From Streptomyces sp. NBC_01571 (GTDB lineage Bacteria > Actinomycetota > Actinomycetes > Streptomycetales > Streptomycetaceae), in contig NZ_JAPEPZ010000001.1 of the NCBI RefSeq assembly GCF_026339875.1, positions 1 through 64,000 of the forward strand: 64,000 nucleotides of DNA. Reading direction: 5' to 3'. The notes below the pieces were generated by a model. The model was not told where the DNA came from. It ran no database searches and was given only the letters and a program-made list of their open reading frames with translations. Below are positions 18,142 through 26,825 of the stretch, piece by piece. The position numbers and the translations under genes are program-made. The stretch's first letter is position 1; each line of letters begins with the position of its first letter.

Positions 18142-18793
18142 GGTGGGCGTCTCCAAGGGTCGGATCCCGGGTGGCCGTCCTGGCATTGTGGGCGCCGCCG
18201 CCACCGCGCCACATCCCCGGCCGTGGTGATCCCGCCGAAGGCGACTGGCTCCCGGGAACCAGCCGGCGCCCAAACCCTCCGCCCAAAGAATGAGCCGCCC
18301 GCCCACCTGCCTGCCCCTGCCCGCCCACGGCAGCCGCAACGGCGGCTGCCGGCCCGCGCGCCGGTCTCCCGGCGGGCATGGGCTGCGTGCGGCGCCCGCC
18401 GGGCCCGTCCGGCAGGCGACCCGCGGTCCGGGCAGGGGAGTCGCGCCACTGGTCCCGTGGCGCCGGGGGTGCCGTCCATCCGGCCCGCGGATACGGCGCG
18501 TTCAGCCGCTTCCCGCATCCGCGGGCAGCCCGCGCACCACCCGCACCACCCACCCCGTCCGTCCGCACCATCCGCTCCGTCCGTCCGCACCATCCGGCCC
18601 GTCCGCACCGCTCGGACGGTCGGTGCGGCCGGACGGTCGGGGCGGCCCGAGGTGCCCGAGGTGCCCGAGGTGCCCGAGGTGCCCGAGGTGCCCGGGCGGC
18701 CCGAGGTGCCGAACCGCCTTGCAGTCCGGCGCAGTTGCTGCCGGCCGCCCGCACGGCGGTGGCCCGTGCCGCCGCCGCGTGGGCGGTGCGGGT
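18142..18793. other. Intergenic region with a palindrome and a 9-bp minisatellite
   Basis: No gene is supported. A near-perfect 18-bp palindrome, CTGGCTCCCGGGAACCAG (18245-18262), lies about 100 bp upstream of the tandem ACP gene and could be an operator. At 18644-18700 the unit GAGGTGCCC is repeated about six times just beyond the SARP gene 3' end. Confidence 0.5.
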
Positions 18794-19618
18794 TCAGCGG
18801 GCCCGTGCGGGCGCGGGGGGTCCCGCGCCGTCGAACGGTGCGGGCGCCGCCGCCGTCTCCGGCGCCGCCGTCTGGATGGAGTGCTGCAGCCGCCGCAGCC
18901 GCGGCGAGGGCTCCAGGCCCAGGTCGTTGACGAGGGTGGCGCGCAGCTGGTGGTAGACGCTGAGCGACTCGCTGCGCCGGCCGGAGCGGTGCAGGGCCAG
19001 CATGAACTGCGCGTGCAGGTTCTCGTGGGTGCGGTAACGGCTGGTCAGCACGGTCAGTTCGGGCAGCAGTTCACGGTGGCGGCCCAGCCGCAGATCGGCC
19101 TCGATGCGCTGGTCCAGCGCGCACAGCCGGCTCTCCTCCAGCCGCCGGGTCTCCATCGCCAGCTGCGCCCCGGCCTGCACGTCGGCGAACGCGGCCCCCG
19201 TCCACAGCCGCAGCGCCCCGGCCAGGGTGCGGGCCGCCTCGGCGAAGGCCCCCTGGTCCATGGCCCGGTAGCCCTCCCCCGCGAGCCGCTCGAACTCGCG
19301 CACGTCGCTGCTGCCGCCGCCGGAGACGAGCAGATAGCCGCCCGGCAGGGTCATCAGGACGTCCTTGGCGCCGCTGCGGCCGTGCTCGAGCGCCTGCGCG
19401 ATGAGCTCGCGCAGCTGCAGCACGTACGTCTGCAGGGTGGTACGGGCGCTGCGCGGCGGGGAGTTGCCCCACAGTTCCTCGATGAGGGCCGCGACGGGCA
19501 CCACCTGGTCGGCACGGAGCGCGAGCAGCGCCAGGACCTGCCGCGGTTTCGGCGCCGTCGGGGTGATGGACACCCCGTTCTCCCGCACTGCCAGTGCGCC
19601 CAGTACGTCGATGTCCAC
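18794..19618 (-). CDS. SARP-family pathway activator (first of three)
   Basis: A 274-residue Streptomyces antibiotic regulatory protein: OmpR-type winged helix (about residues 1-95, with TPTAPKPRQVLALLALRADQ) followed by the bacterial transcriptional activation domain to about residue 255. It is a close relative of the SARP at 31277-32143, sharing LQLRELI, EESRLCALDQRIEADLRLGR and the same untranslated leader GGGGAGACGGC before the GTG start. A double ARE-like site sits upstream. Expected to activate genes with 11-bp-spaced heptamer boxes. Confidence 0.93.
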   Translation of the reverse strand: MDIDVLGALAVRENGVSITPTAPKPRQVLALLALRADQVVPVAALIEELWGNSPPRSARTTLQTYVLQLRELIAQALEHGRSGAKDVLMTLPGGYLLVSGGGSSDVREFERLAGEGYRAMDQGAFAEAARTLAGALRLWTGAAFADVQAGAQLAMETRRLEESRLCALDQRIEADLRLGRHRELLPELTVLTSRYRTHENLHAQFMLALHRSGRRSESLSVYHQLRATLVNDLGLEPSPRLRRLQHSIQTAAPETAAAPAPFDGAGPPAPARAR

Positions 19619-19659
19619 GCCGTCTCCCCTGCTCGGTGTCCCGTGCCGCACCCCCGATT

Positions 19660-19711
19660 ACAAAACAGCGCATCCGGTCTGTCAATACCCGACCGGTCGT
19701 GCTGTTTTAAT
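19660..19711. promoter_or_regulatory. Two adjacent GBL-receptor-type (ARE) sites before the first SARP gene
   Basis: On the minus strand GACAGACCGG (19683-19674) and GCGCTGTTTTGT (19671-19660) form one ARE-like half pair. The abutting second block (19683-19711) contains CCGACCGGTCG followed by TGCTGTTTTAA. The same two-block order occurs before the third SARP gene. The region also supplies the only AT-rich promoter-like bases nearby. The rest of the gap to 20030 is G-rich with no gene. Confidence 0.6.
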
Positions 19712-20030
19712 GGGGGTGGGGGAGGCTGTCCGTCCGCGGCCCGTGCGCCGCCGGGGAGGGGCGGCTGCCAGGCGTCCTGCGCAACTCCGGTCCGGTTCCG
19801 GCCTGTTCCGGCCCGCTCCGGTGGGGCGGGGAGCGGCGGGGCGGGACCGGTCGGCGTCCCGCAAAGCAGACCGTGGGGTCTGCTCCTGGTGCGGAATGCC
19901 GGGCGGAAAGCGGAGCGGCGGGGAGTGCGGGGGGCGGGAAGTGCAGGGGCGCGGGGGCGGGTGCGGTGCGGGCGGGTGCCGTGGCGGTGCGGGGCGGTGC
20001 GGGCGGGTGCGCCGTGGCCGGTCCGCGGGG

Positions 20031-21623
20031 TTACTGCGGGGGGTTGCCGTGTTTGCGGGAGGGCAGGTCGGCGTGTTTGGCGTGCAGCATCGCCAGCGCG
20101 CGGATGAGGACCTCGCGGGTCTCGGCGGGGTCGATGACGTCGTCGACCAGGCCGCGCTCCGCCGCGTAGTAGGGGTGCATGAGTTCCGCCTTGTACTCCT
20201 TGACCATGCGGGCGCGCATGGCCTCGGGGTCGGCGGCGTCGGCGATCTGGCGGCGGAAGATGACGTTGGCGGCGCCCTCGGCGCCCATCACGGCGATCTC
20301 GTTGGTGGGCCACGCGTACGTGAGGTCCGCGCCGATGGACTGGGAGTCCATCACGATGTAGGCACCGCCGTACGCCTTGCGCAGGATCAGCGAGATCCTC
20401 GGCACCGTCGCGTTGCAGTACGCGTACAGGAGTTTCGCGCCGTGCCGGATGATCCCGCCGTGCTCCTGGTCCACGCCGGGCAGGAAGCCGGGCACGTCCA
20501 GCAGGGTGAGGATGGGGATGTTGAAGGCGTCGCACAGCTGCACGAACCGGGCGGCTTTTTCGGAGGCTTCGATGTCCAGGACGCCGGCGAGGGTCTGCGG
20601 CTGGTTGGCGACGATGCCCACCACCTGGCCGTCCAGGCGGGCCAGCGCGCAGATGATGTTGCGGGCCCAGCGTTCGTGGACCTCGAGGTAGTCGCCGTCG
20701 TCGACGAGTTCCTCGATGACCTTCGTCATGTCGTAGGGCCGGTTGCCGTCCGCGGGCACCAGGTCGAGGAGGATCTCGCCGCGCCGGCCGGCCGGGTCGT
20801 GGGCGGTGGTGTGCGGGGGGTTCTCGCGGTTGTTCTGCGGGAGCATCGACAGGAGGTAGCGGACCTCGGCGAGGCAGGTCTCCTCGTCGTCGTAGGCGAA
20901 GTGGGCCACGCCGCTGGTCTCGGCGTGCACGTCGGCGCCGCCGAGCCCGTTCTGGCTGATCTCCTCGCCGGTGACGGCCTTGACCACGTCCGGGCCGGTG
21001 ATGAACATCTGCGAGGTCTCACGGACCATGAACACGAAGTCGGTCAGGGCCGGCGAGTAGGCCGCGCCGCCCGCGCACGGGCCGAGCATCACCGAGATCT
21101 GCGGGATGACGCCGGAGGCCTTGGTGTTGCGCTGGAAGATGCCGCCGTAGCCGGCCAGCGCGGAGACGCCCTCCTGGATCCGGGCGCCCGCGCCGTCGTT
21201 GAGGGAGACCAGCGGCGCCCCGGCCGCGATGGCCATGTCCATGATCTTGTGGATCTTCGTGGCGTGCGCCTCGCCGAGCGCGCCGCCGAAGATACGGAAG
21301 TCGTGGGCGTAGACGAAGACCGTACGGCCCTCCACCGTGCCCCAGCCGGTGATCACACCGTCCGTGTACGGCTTCTTGGCCTCCAGGCCGAAGCCGGTCG
21401 CCCGGTGCCGGCGCAGCTGCTCGACCTCCTGGAAACTGTTCTCGTCCAGCAGCAGGGCGATGCGTTCCCGGGCGGTCAGCTTGCCCTTGGCGTGCTGGGC
21501 GGCGGTCGCCTTCTCGCTGGGGCCCAGCCGGGCCGCCTCACGGATCGCGTGCAGTTCCGCCACGCGTCCGCGGATGTCGGTCGGCCCCGGCTCGACGGGG
21601 GCGGGGGCAGTGGTCATTGCCAT
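20031..21623 (-). CDS. Acyl-CoA carboxylase beta (carboxyltransferase) subunit, AccB/PccB-like
   Basis: A 530-residue biotin-dependent carboxyltransferase that makes malonyl- or methylmalonyl-CoA for polyketide synthesis together with a biotin carboxylase (alpha) subunit encoded elsewhere. It shows both crotonase-fold halves with the glycine-rich oxyanion motifs (LNDGAGARIQEG, CAGGAAYSPA, and VDVPGF-like LLDVPGFLPG with YGGAY). Length is standard. It is followed upstream by the small epsilon subunit gene. Presence inside the cluster implies local extender supply. Substrate choice is not decided here: the residue controlling it (Asp/Ile position) I could not place with certainty. Confidence 0.93.
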   Translation of the reverse strand: MAMTTAPAPVEPGPTDIRGRVAELHAIREAARLGPSEKATAAQHAKGKLTARERIALLLDENSFQEVEQLRRHRATGFGLEAKKPYTDGVITGWGTVEGRTVFVYAHDFRIFGGALGEAHATKIHKIMDMAIAAGAPLVSLNDGAGARIQEGVSALAGYGGIFQRNTKASGVIPQISVMLGPCAGGAAYSPALTDFVFMVRETSQMFITGPDVVKAVTGEEISQNGLGGADVHAETSGVAHFAYDDEETCLAEVRYLLSMLPQNNRENPPHTTAHDPAGRRGEILLDLVPADGNRPYDMTKVIEELVDDGDYLEVHERWARNIICALARLDGQVVGIVANQPQTLAGVLDIEASEKAARFVQLCDAFNIPILTLLDVPGFLPGVDQEHGGIIRHGAKLLYAYCNATVPRISLILRKAYGGAYIVMDSQSIGADLTYAWPTNEIAVMGAEGAANVIFRRQIADAADPEAMRARMVKEYKAELMHPYYAAERGLVDDVIDPAETREVLIRALAMLHAKHADLPSRKHGNPPQ

Positions 21624-21652
21624 GTCAGATCCCTTTCTGGGCGAGGTCCGTA

Positions 21653-21850
21653 TCACTGCCAGCCGCGCGGGCCGCGGTAGGCCCGGGGCCTCCTCCACCA
21701 GCGGGAGCCGTTGACCGGCCTGCCCCGGCGGGCGGGTGCGCCGCCCGCGCTGAGCGCGAGCAGCACCACGGTGAGTGCGGCCAGTTCCTCTTCGCCGGCC
21801 CGCCCGCGTTCCACGCGCAGGACGGGCTCGTACTGGTTCGGGGTGCCCAT
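21653..21850 (-). CDS. Acyl-CoA carboxylase epsilon subunit
   Basis: A 65-residue protein matching the small epsilon subunits that stabilise actinobacterial carboxylase beta hexamers: VLRVERGRAGEEELAALT helix followed by a C-terminal WWRRPRAYRGPRGW tail. GGAGGAGGT lies right before the ATG. It precedes the beta subunit by 29 bp and shares its promoter, which carries a SARP-type box. Confidence 0.88.
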   Translation of the reverse strand: MGTPNQYEPVLRVERGRAGEEELAALTVVLLALSAGGAPARRGRPVNGSRWWRRPRAYRGPRGWQ

Positions 21851-21905
21851 ACCTCCTCCCTCCTCCTCCTTCTTCTTCAGCCTTGGGGGACACCATCGGT
21901 CACCG

Positions 21906-21934
21906 CGCTCAAGAACCGCTCTCACTGCGCTTGA
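21906..21934 (-). promoter_or_regulatory. SARP-type triple heptamer box upstream of the carboxylase operon
   Basis: The minus strand reads TCAAGCG, GAGAGCG and TTGAGCG, each followed by a four-base spacer, an exact 11-bp period with a constant AGCG end. The box ends 56 bp before the epsilon-subunit start codon. It matches the SARP recognition layout and parallels the box before the acyltransferase gene. Confidence 0.6.
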
Positions 21935-22505
21935 AGAGCGCTCCACGCCGCCGCCCGCGACCACAGGACGGCCCGGCACACCCGCGCCGCGGGGCCGCGG
22001 CGGCCGGACACGGCCCGCACGCAGCAGCACAGGCCGGGACGGGACGGCCGGGGCGGGGCGGGGCGGGGCGGGGGGAAACGCTTCGGCCAGTTGCCGTGGG
22101 TGCGGGGCGGGCGGGAGGTGTCCGGCGGGGCGGGCCGGGAGCGCGGGGGCGGGGCGTGCGCTCCGGTGCGCGGCGGGTGCGGGGCGGGGCGCGGACGTGA
22201 TGTCTTGACGGCGCCCGCGGCGGTGATTACGGATGCCGCCGGCAGCGGCGCGGGCGCGTGGAAATGGCCGACGGTAACCGTCTGGAGTGCGGCGACGGCG
22301 GAATCAGGAGTTCGATTCGAGCCGCGCTGCAAGCGTCCTCCAGCGCCCCGGACAGCGGGCGTGACACCGGACTTGGAAGTCCGCTCGAGAACGGCTCCAG
22401 GAAATCGCTGGGGAGGGACGGCCGCGGCTAGCGTGAGCGGCGGCGCGGATTTCTGGCCACAAAAAGGAACGGGACAAGGAGCTCGACGACATACGGAGGA
22501 GACCG
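21935..22505. other. Divergent intergenic region upstream of the second SARP gene
   Basis: No gene is supported. It contains a GGGCG run (22050-22070), an 11-bp palindrome ACGGTAACCGT at 22271-22281 and an AT-richer stretch CCACAAAAAGGAAC near 22460 that may hold the SARP promoter. I see no ARE-like site here, unlike upstream of the other two SARP genes. Confidence 0.45.
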
Positions 22506-23327
22506 GTGAGGATTCAGGTTCTGGGTCCGTTGAGTGCCGAGGTCAACGGGGGATCCATCGTTCCGAGCGCGGGCAAGCCGCGGCAGATCCTGTCGCTGCT
22601 GGCGTTGTATCCCGGACGGGTGATGCCCGTCCCGACCCTCATGGAGGAGATCTGGGCGACGCAGCCCCCGCAGAGCGCACTGACGACCCTGCAGACCTAC
22701 ATCCTGCAGCTGCGCCGGCGGCTGGGCACCGCGATGGGGCCCGGCGCGCCGGGCGGCGCCAAGGAGGTACTGGCCACCCGGCACGGCGGCTACCTGCTGC
22801 AGATCCCGCCCGACAGCGTCGACGTGCACCAGTACGACCGGCTGACACGGGAGGGACAGACCGCGTTCGAGAGCGGCGACGACGAGGTCTCCGCCGCCCG
22901 CTTCCGCGAGGCCCTGGGACTGTGGGAGGGACCCGCCCTGGTCGACGTACGCCTGGGGCCGGTCCTGGAGATCGAGGTGGTCCGGCTGGAGGAGAGCCGG
23001 CTGGTCACCGTGGAGCGGCGCATCGACGCCGACCTGCGGCTGGGCCGGCACGCCGAACTCATCGCCGAACTCATCGAACTGACCGCCCGTCACCCCCAGC
23101 ACGAGGGGCTGCACTCGCAGGCCATGGTGGCGCTCTACCGCTCCGGCCGGCAGGCCTCCGCCCTGGAGGTCTACCGCAGACTGCGGGTCCGGCTGATCGA
23201 GGACCTGGGCGTGGAACCCTCCCCCCAGCTGCAACGGCTGCACCAGGCCGTCCTCACCGTCGACCCCCAGCTGGACGTACTGGCCGGACCGCGCCACAGC
23301 TCCACCTACGACCTGTTCACGGCCTGA
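22506..23327 (+). CDS. SARP-family pathway activator (second of three)
   Basis: A 273-residue SARP with winged-helix domain (SAGKPRQILSLLALYPGRVM) and activation domain (EESRLVTVERRIDADLRLGR). It is clearly diverged from the other two SARPs, sits on the opposite strand, and has a different leader (CGGAGGAGACCG before the GTG). It lacks the double ARE-like promoter, so it probably sits at another level of the cascade. Divergent from the carboxylase operon. Confidence 0.93.
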   Translation: MRIQVLGPLSAEVNGGSIVPSAGKPRQILSLLALYPGRVMPVPTLMEEIWATQPPQSALTTLQTYILQLRRRLGTAMGPGAPGGAKEVLATRHGGYLLQIPPDSVDVHQYDRLTREGQTAFESGDDEVSAARFREALGLWEGPALVDVRLGPVLEIEVVRLEESRLVTVERRIDADLRLGRHAELIAELIELTARHPQHEGLHSQAMVALYRSGRQASALEVYRRLRVRLIEDLGVEPSPQLQRLHQAVLTVDPQLDVLAGPRHSSTYDLFTA

Positions 23328-24192
23328 GCCCGAGCCCGAGCCGAACCCGCGAGCAGGAGGGGCGAAAGCGGGAACGGGAGCGTGGACGGAGGCGGAGGCG
23401 GGGGACGGGCGACACGGCCGCCGCCGGGCAGCCTGCGGCCCCCGACCGGCCGGTGACAGCACGACAGGAAACCGGCCCGGGCCCGCCACCCCCGCCCCTG
23501 ACCCCGGCCCCGGCCCCGGCCCCGGCGCTGGTTCGGCACCGGGTCTGGGCGGGGCGCGGGGGGCCGCCTGCATTTCCGCCCGCCACGGGCCGGGGGCCGC
23601 GCGGGGCGCGGGGCGCGGGGGCCGCGTGACTTCCCCGCCCGGTCCCGGCTCGGCCCGATGCCGGGCGGTGCCGGGACCGGGCGGTGCCGGCACCGGGCCG
23701 TTTTGGGCGCGTGCGGATGCCCCGCGGAACCGGCGCGCTCTCCCCGGCCCTTCAACTCCTCGACGGGAACGGGGTACGGGCGCATCCGTGCCGTGCGGGT
23801 CCGCCCACGGTCCCCGAACCTGCCGCAACGGCGGCGGGCAACGACGGCAGGGACGGTCCGCCCCGGCGGTGTCCCGGCAGCGCCGCGCAGCGGTGGCCGC
23901 CGGGACACCGCCGTCCGCGCCCCGCCCGGCCCGCCCGGCCCGCCCGGGGCGGCCGGGCGCGAACACACCGCCGCAGCCCCCTCCTTCACGGCCCCCTCCT
24001 TCGCGGCCCCCTCCTTCGCGGCCCCCTCCTTCGCGGGCCCCCTGCTTCGTGGACCCCGCTGCTTCGCGCGGGCGGCGGGGCCGCTGGTGCGCCCGCCCGG
24101 GCAACGCCCTGCCCCCGCCCCGGCAGCGCCCTGCGCTCACCGGACTTGCGCGCGACGCCGGCCCGGGGCCGGGTTCAAAAGGGCGGAGTTCA
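23328..24192. other. Intergenic region with a 15-bp minisatellite, no gene
   Basis: This stretch lies between the convergent second SARP and condensation-like genes. Four units of GGCCCCCTCCTTCGC occupy about 23976-24045. The + strand is C-rich here and switches to G-rich at about 24190. Long open frames show only low-complexity Pro/Arg/Ala translations. Confidence 0.55.
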
Positions 24193-24260
24193 GGGGGGCA
24201 GGGTTCAGGGGGCGGGGTTCAGGGGGCGGGGTTCAGGGGGCGGGGTTCAGGGGGCGGGGT
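24188..24260. repeat. 14-bp minisatellite overlapping the 3' end of the condensation-like gene
   Basis: About five units of GGTTCAGGGGGCGG run through the stop codon of the leftward gene. Since 14 is not a multiple of three, unit gain or loss would change the last few residues, though several units contain in-frame stops. Confidence 0.85.
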
Positions 24261-26486
24261 GAGGACGGCGCGGACGCCGCGGGCGAGGGCGGACGCGCTG
24301 GCGGCGGCATCGCCGATGCCGGTCATGACCACGGCCGGAGCGGGGCCGGCGGCATACGGCATGTGCTGGGCGAGTTCGTAGGCCGCCCGCCCGCCGGGCC
24401 CGCACCCGCACAGCACCAGCCGCCGGCCCGGCCCCCGGGCCTGGTGCAGTACGGCCTGCGGGGCGCCGGGGGCACCGTCGGCGTGCACGGCCACGATCTT
24501 CTCCGGGCCCCGGTGGCCGCGGACGAACAGGTCGTAACCGCCCCTGGGCACACCGGGGACGACGACCAGGCAGATCACGTCCGCGTGGGGGTGTCCGGGC
24601 CGCAGCACGCTCAGCGCGGGACGCGGCGGGGGCGGGGCGGGGCGGGCCATGCGCGGGACCGCGGCCCGGGCCAGCACGTCCAGCAGCTGCCCGGCGGTGG
24701 CCGCGGCATCCCGGTGTCCGGGCAGCGCGCCCAGCAGACGCACGCACTGGGCGTGCAGGGCGGCGGCGTCCTCGTCGGCCAGGCGCGCCCGGTCATAGAC
24801 GGCAGTGAGGGCCAGACCGCCCCCGGTGTCGTGGCGGGCGGTGAGGGTCAGGGGCCGGCCGGTGGCGCCGGCCGCGGTGCGCGGGCTCTGCACGTCGATG
24901 CCCTGGGCGGCGAGTTCACCGCGCAGCGCCTGCGGCAGCAGGAGCGGGCCCTCGAACCGCACCAGGGTGTCGGCGCAGGGGTCGGTGAACGTGTCGGCGA
25001 ACAGACCCGACCCCGCCCCCGACCCCGACACCGACGCAGACACGGACCCGGACACGGCTGGGGGCGGGGAGGGTGGTCTGCCGCTCCACGCGCGGATCGA
25101 CTCGGCGCCGGCCCACGGATAGGCGGCCAGGTCCAGGAGTGTGTCGCGGACCTGGTGCAGCAGGTTGGTGAGGGGTTCGTCGGGGTCGACGGTCACGGTC
25201 ATCGGCAGCGGCCCGTCCAGCGGGCCGGGGATGCCCGCGGCGCCCGGCAGGGCGATGTCCCGGCCGGACAGCTGCACCCCGAAACTCACCGGCAGCGGAC
25301 CTTGCGCGTCCGCCGCCCGGTACAGCAGCAGCGCCCACACCAGGTGCAGGGCGCTGCTCTCCGCCACGCCGCGCAGGGCCGCCCAGGAACGCAGCCGGAA
25401 GGTCTGGGCCGCCCGCAGCCGGGTGTGCAGGAGTCCGGGCCCGTGCTGCCCGGTTTCCCCGCCCGCCCGGCCCGGACGGGTCGCGGCGTGCCGCGGCGGC
25501 GCGGCCCGCGCCCACAACTGCCGTGCGGCGTCGGTGTTCTGGCCGGCCAGCCAGCGGGCGTGATCACGCAGGTCGGGGCGGCGTTCCCCGCCGGGCAGCA
25601 CACCGCCCGCGGCGTAGGCGCGGTAGAACTCCCGCAGCAGCAGGTGCACGCCCCGCTCGTCCAGCAGCGCCGGGTGGTAGGTCAGCAGCACCCGCGGGGG
25701 CGGGGCCGGCACCGCGGCCGAGGACGCCCCCCGCAGCAGGGCCAGGCGCAGCAGGCCGGGCCGGTGCAGTGCAAAACCCCGCGCCCGGTCGCGCCGCAGA
25801 AGCCGCGCCCAGGTGACGGCGGTACGGGAGTGGACGGCGATGTCGGCATCGGCGCGGGCGTGCAGCACCAGACGCGGTGAGGCGACCCAGTCGAAACAGG
25901 CCCGCAGCACCGACTCCCGGTCCACGACCGACTGCCACGCCGCGGCGAACCGGGCCACGTCCAGCGGCCCGGACCAGTCCCAGTACAACTGCTCCAGCTG
26001 ACCGTCCCCGCCACCCGCGCCGCCCGTACCGTCCCCGCCGCCGGTGCTGTCCCAACCGTCCGTACCGCCGGTGCTGTCCGTGCCGTTGGCGGGGCCGGTG
26101 TGATCAATGTGGTCGGTGTGGTCGGTGGCGCCGGCGGGGGCGAGGGCCGCGATCAGCAGGGTCTGCTGGTGTCCGGTGACCGGGAGGACCTCACCGCCCG
26201 GCGGGGGCGGGGCCAGCACGTCGGCCAGCAGTTCCGCGGGCAGCGGGACGGGGCCCGGCGCGCCGGCGGGCGGGGTCAGGCGCAGGGTGTGACGGCCGGG
26301 CCGGTGACTGTCCAGCGCGACGTCGAAGGCACGGTGGCGCTGCGCGAGGCGGGCGGCGACGCTCTCCGCGTCGGCCGGGCCCAGCGGGCCGCACAGTTCC
26401 AGCACGAGCGGGCCCCCCGGCGGGGGCGTACCCGGCTCGTGGACCACGGCAAGAACGGCGCCCCGCGGCGCGTACCGGCTGCTCAT
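24219..26486 (-). CDS. Condensation-like plus thioesterase-like protein with degenerate active sites
   Basis: The 755-residue protein has an NRPS condensation-domain fold (about residues 100-560; LYWDWSGPLDVARFAAAWQ is the typical early motif) and a C-terminal alpha/beta-hydrolase resembling a type II thioesterase (about 630-740). The condensation HHxxxDG motif reads HPALLDE (271-277), so the catalytic second His is Pro. The thioesterase GxSxG reads GCGPG, with Gly in place of Ser. Asp/Thr/Gly-rich linker repeats occupy about 120-160. It follows the second PPTase gene by 339 bp. Likely a non-catalytic or rewired partner of carrier proteins. Confidence 0.78.
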   Translation of the reverse strand: MSSRYAPRGAVLAVVHEPGTPPPGGPLVLELCGPLGPADAESVAARLAQRHRAFDVALDSHRPGRHTLRLTPPAGAPGPVPLPAELLADVLAPPPPGGEVLPVTGHQQTLLIAALAPAGATDHTDHIDHTGPANGTDSTGGTDGWDSTGGGDGTGGAGGGDGQLEQLYWDWSGPLDVARFAAAWQSVVDRESVLRACFDWVASPRLVLHARADADIAVHSRTAVTWARLLRRDRARGFALHRPGLLRLALLRGASSAAVPAPPPRVLLTYHPALLDERGVHLLLREFYRAYAAGGVLPGGERRPDLRDHARWLAGQNTDAARQLWARAAPPRHAATRPGRAGGETGQHGPGLLHTRLRAAQTFRLRSWAALRGVAESSALHLVWALLLYRAADAQGPLPVSFGVQLSGRDIALPGAAGIPGPLDGPLPMTVTVDPDEPLTNLLHQVRDTLLDLAAYPWAGAESIRAWSGRPPSPPPAVSGSVSASVSGSGAGSGLFADTFTDPCADTLVRFEGPLLLPQALRGELAAQGIDVQSPRTAAGATGRPLTLTARHDTGGGLALTAVYDRARLADEDAAALHAQCVRLLGALPGHRDAAATAGQLLDVLARAAVPRMARPAPPPPRPALSVLRPGHPHADVICLVVVPGVPRGGYDLFVRGHRGPEKIVAVHADGAPGAPQAVLHQARGPGRRLVLCGCGPGGRAAYELAQHMPYAAGPAPAVVMTGIGDAAASASALARGVRAVLTPPPEPRPLNPAP

Positions 26487-26825
26487 CCGCCCTCCCGCGA
26501 ACCAGGGACCACACCCGCGGCACACCAGCGGACCGGCCCCCCGCTCCCCCTACCGCACCCACCGCACCGGCCAGACCGGCCGGACCGGCCCCGCGCAGCC
26601 AACACACCCGGCACACCCGGCAGTACCGGCTGGGCGGGCAGTAACGGCTGGGCGGGCCGAAGGGATCGTGGGGACAGGCGGGATCGTGGTGCCCGGCCGG
26701 TATCCGGCCGGGCGGCGGCGAAAGCTGCCGCCCGGCCTGCCGCCGGCGGCACGGGGCCGCGCGGGGGCGGGCGGGGCGGTGTGCGGTGGGGTGGCTGCAC
26801 GGTGGTTCACGACGCCCGCCTCTCG
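26487..26825. other. Intergenic region, no gene
   Basis: This 339-bp stretch lies between the second PPTase gene and the condensation-like gene, both leftward. It carries short repeats (GGCTGGGCGGGC twice near 26630; CACCGGCCAGACCGGCCGGACC near 26565 in part) and no supported reading frame or clear promoter. Confidence 0.45.
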
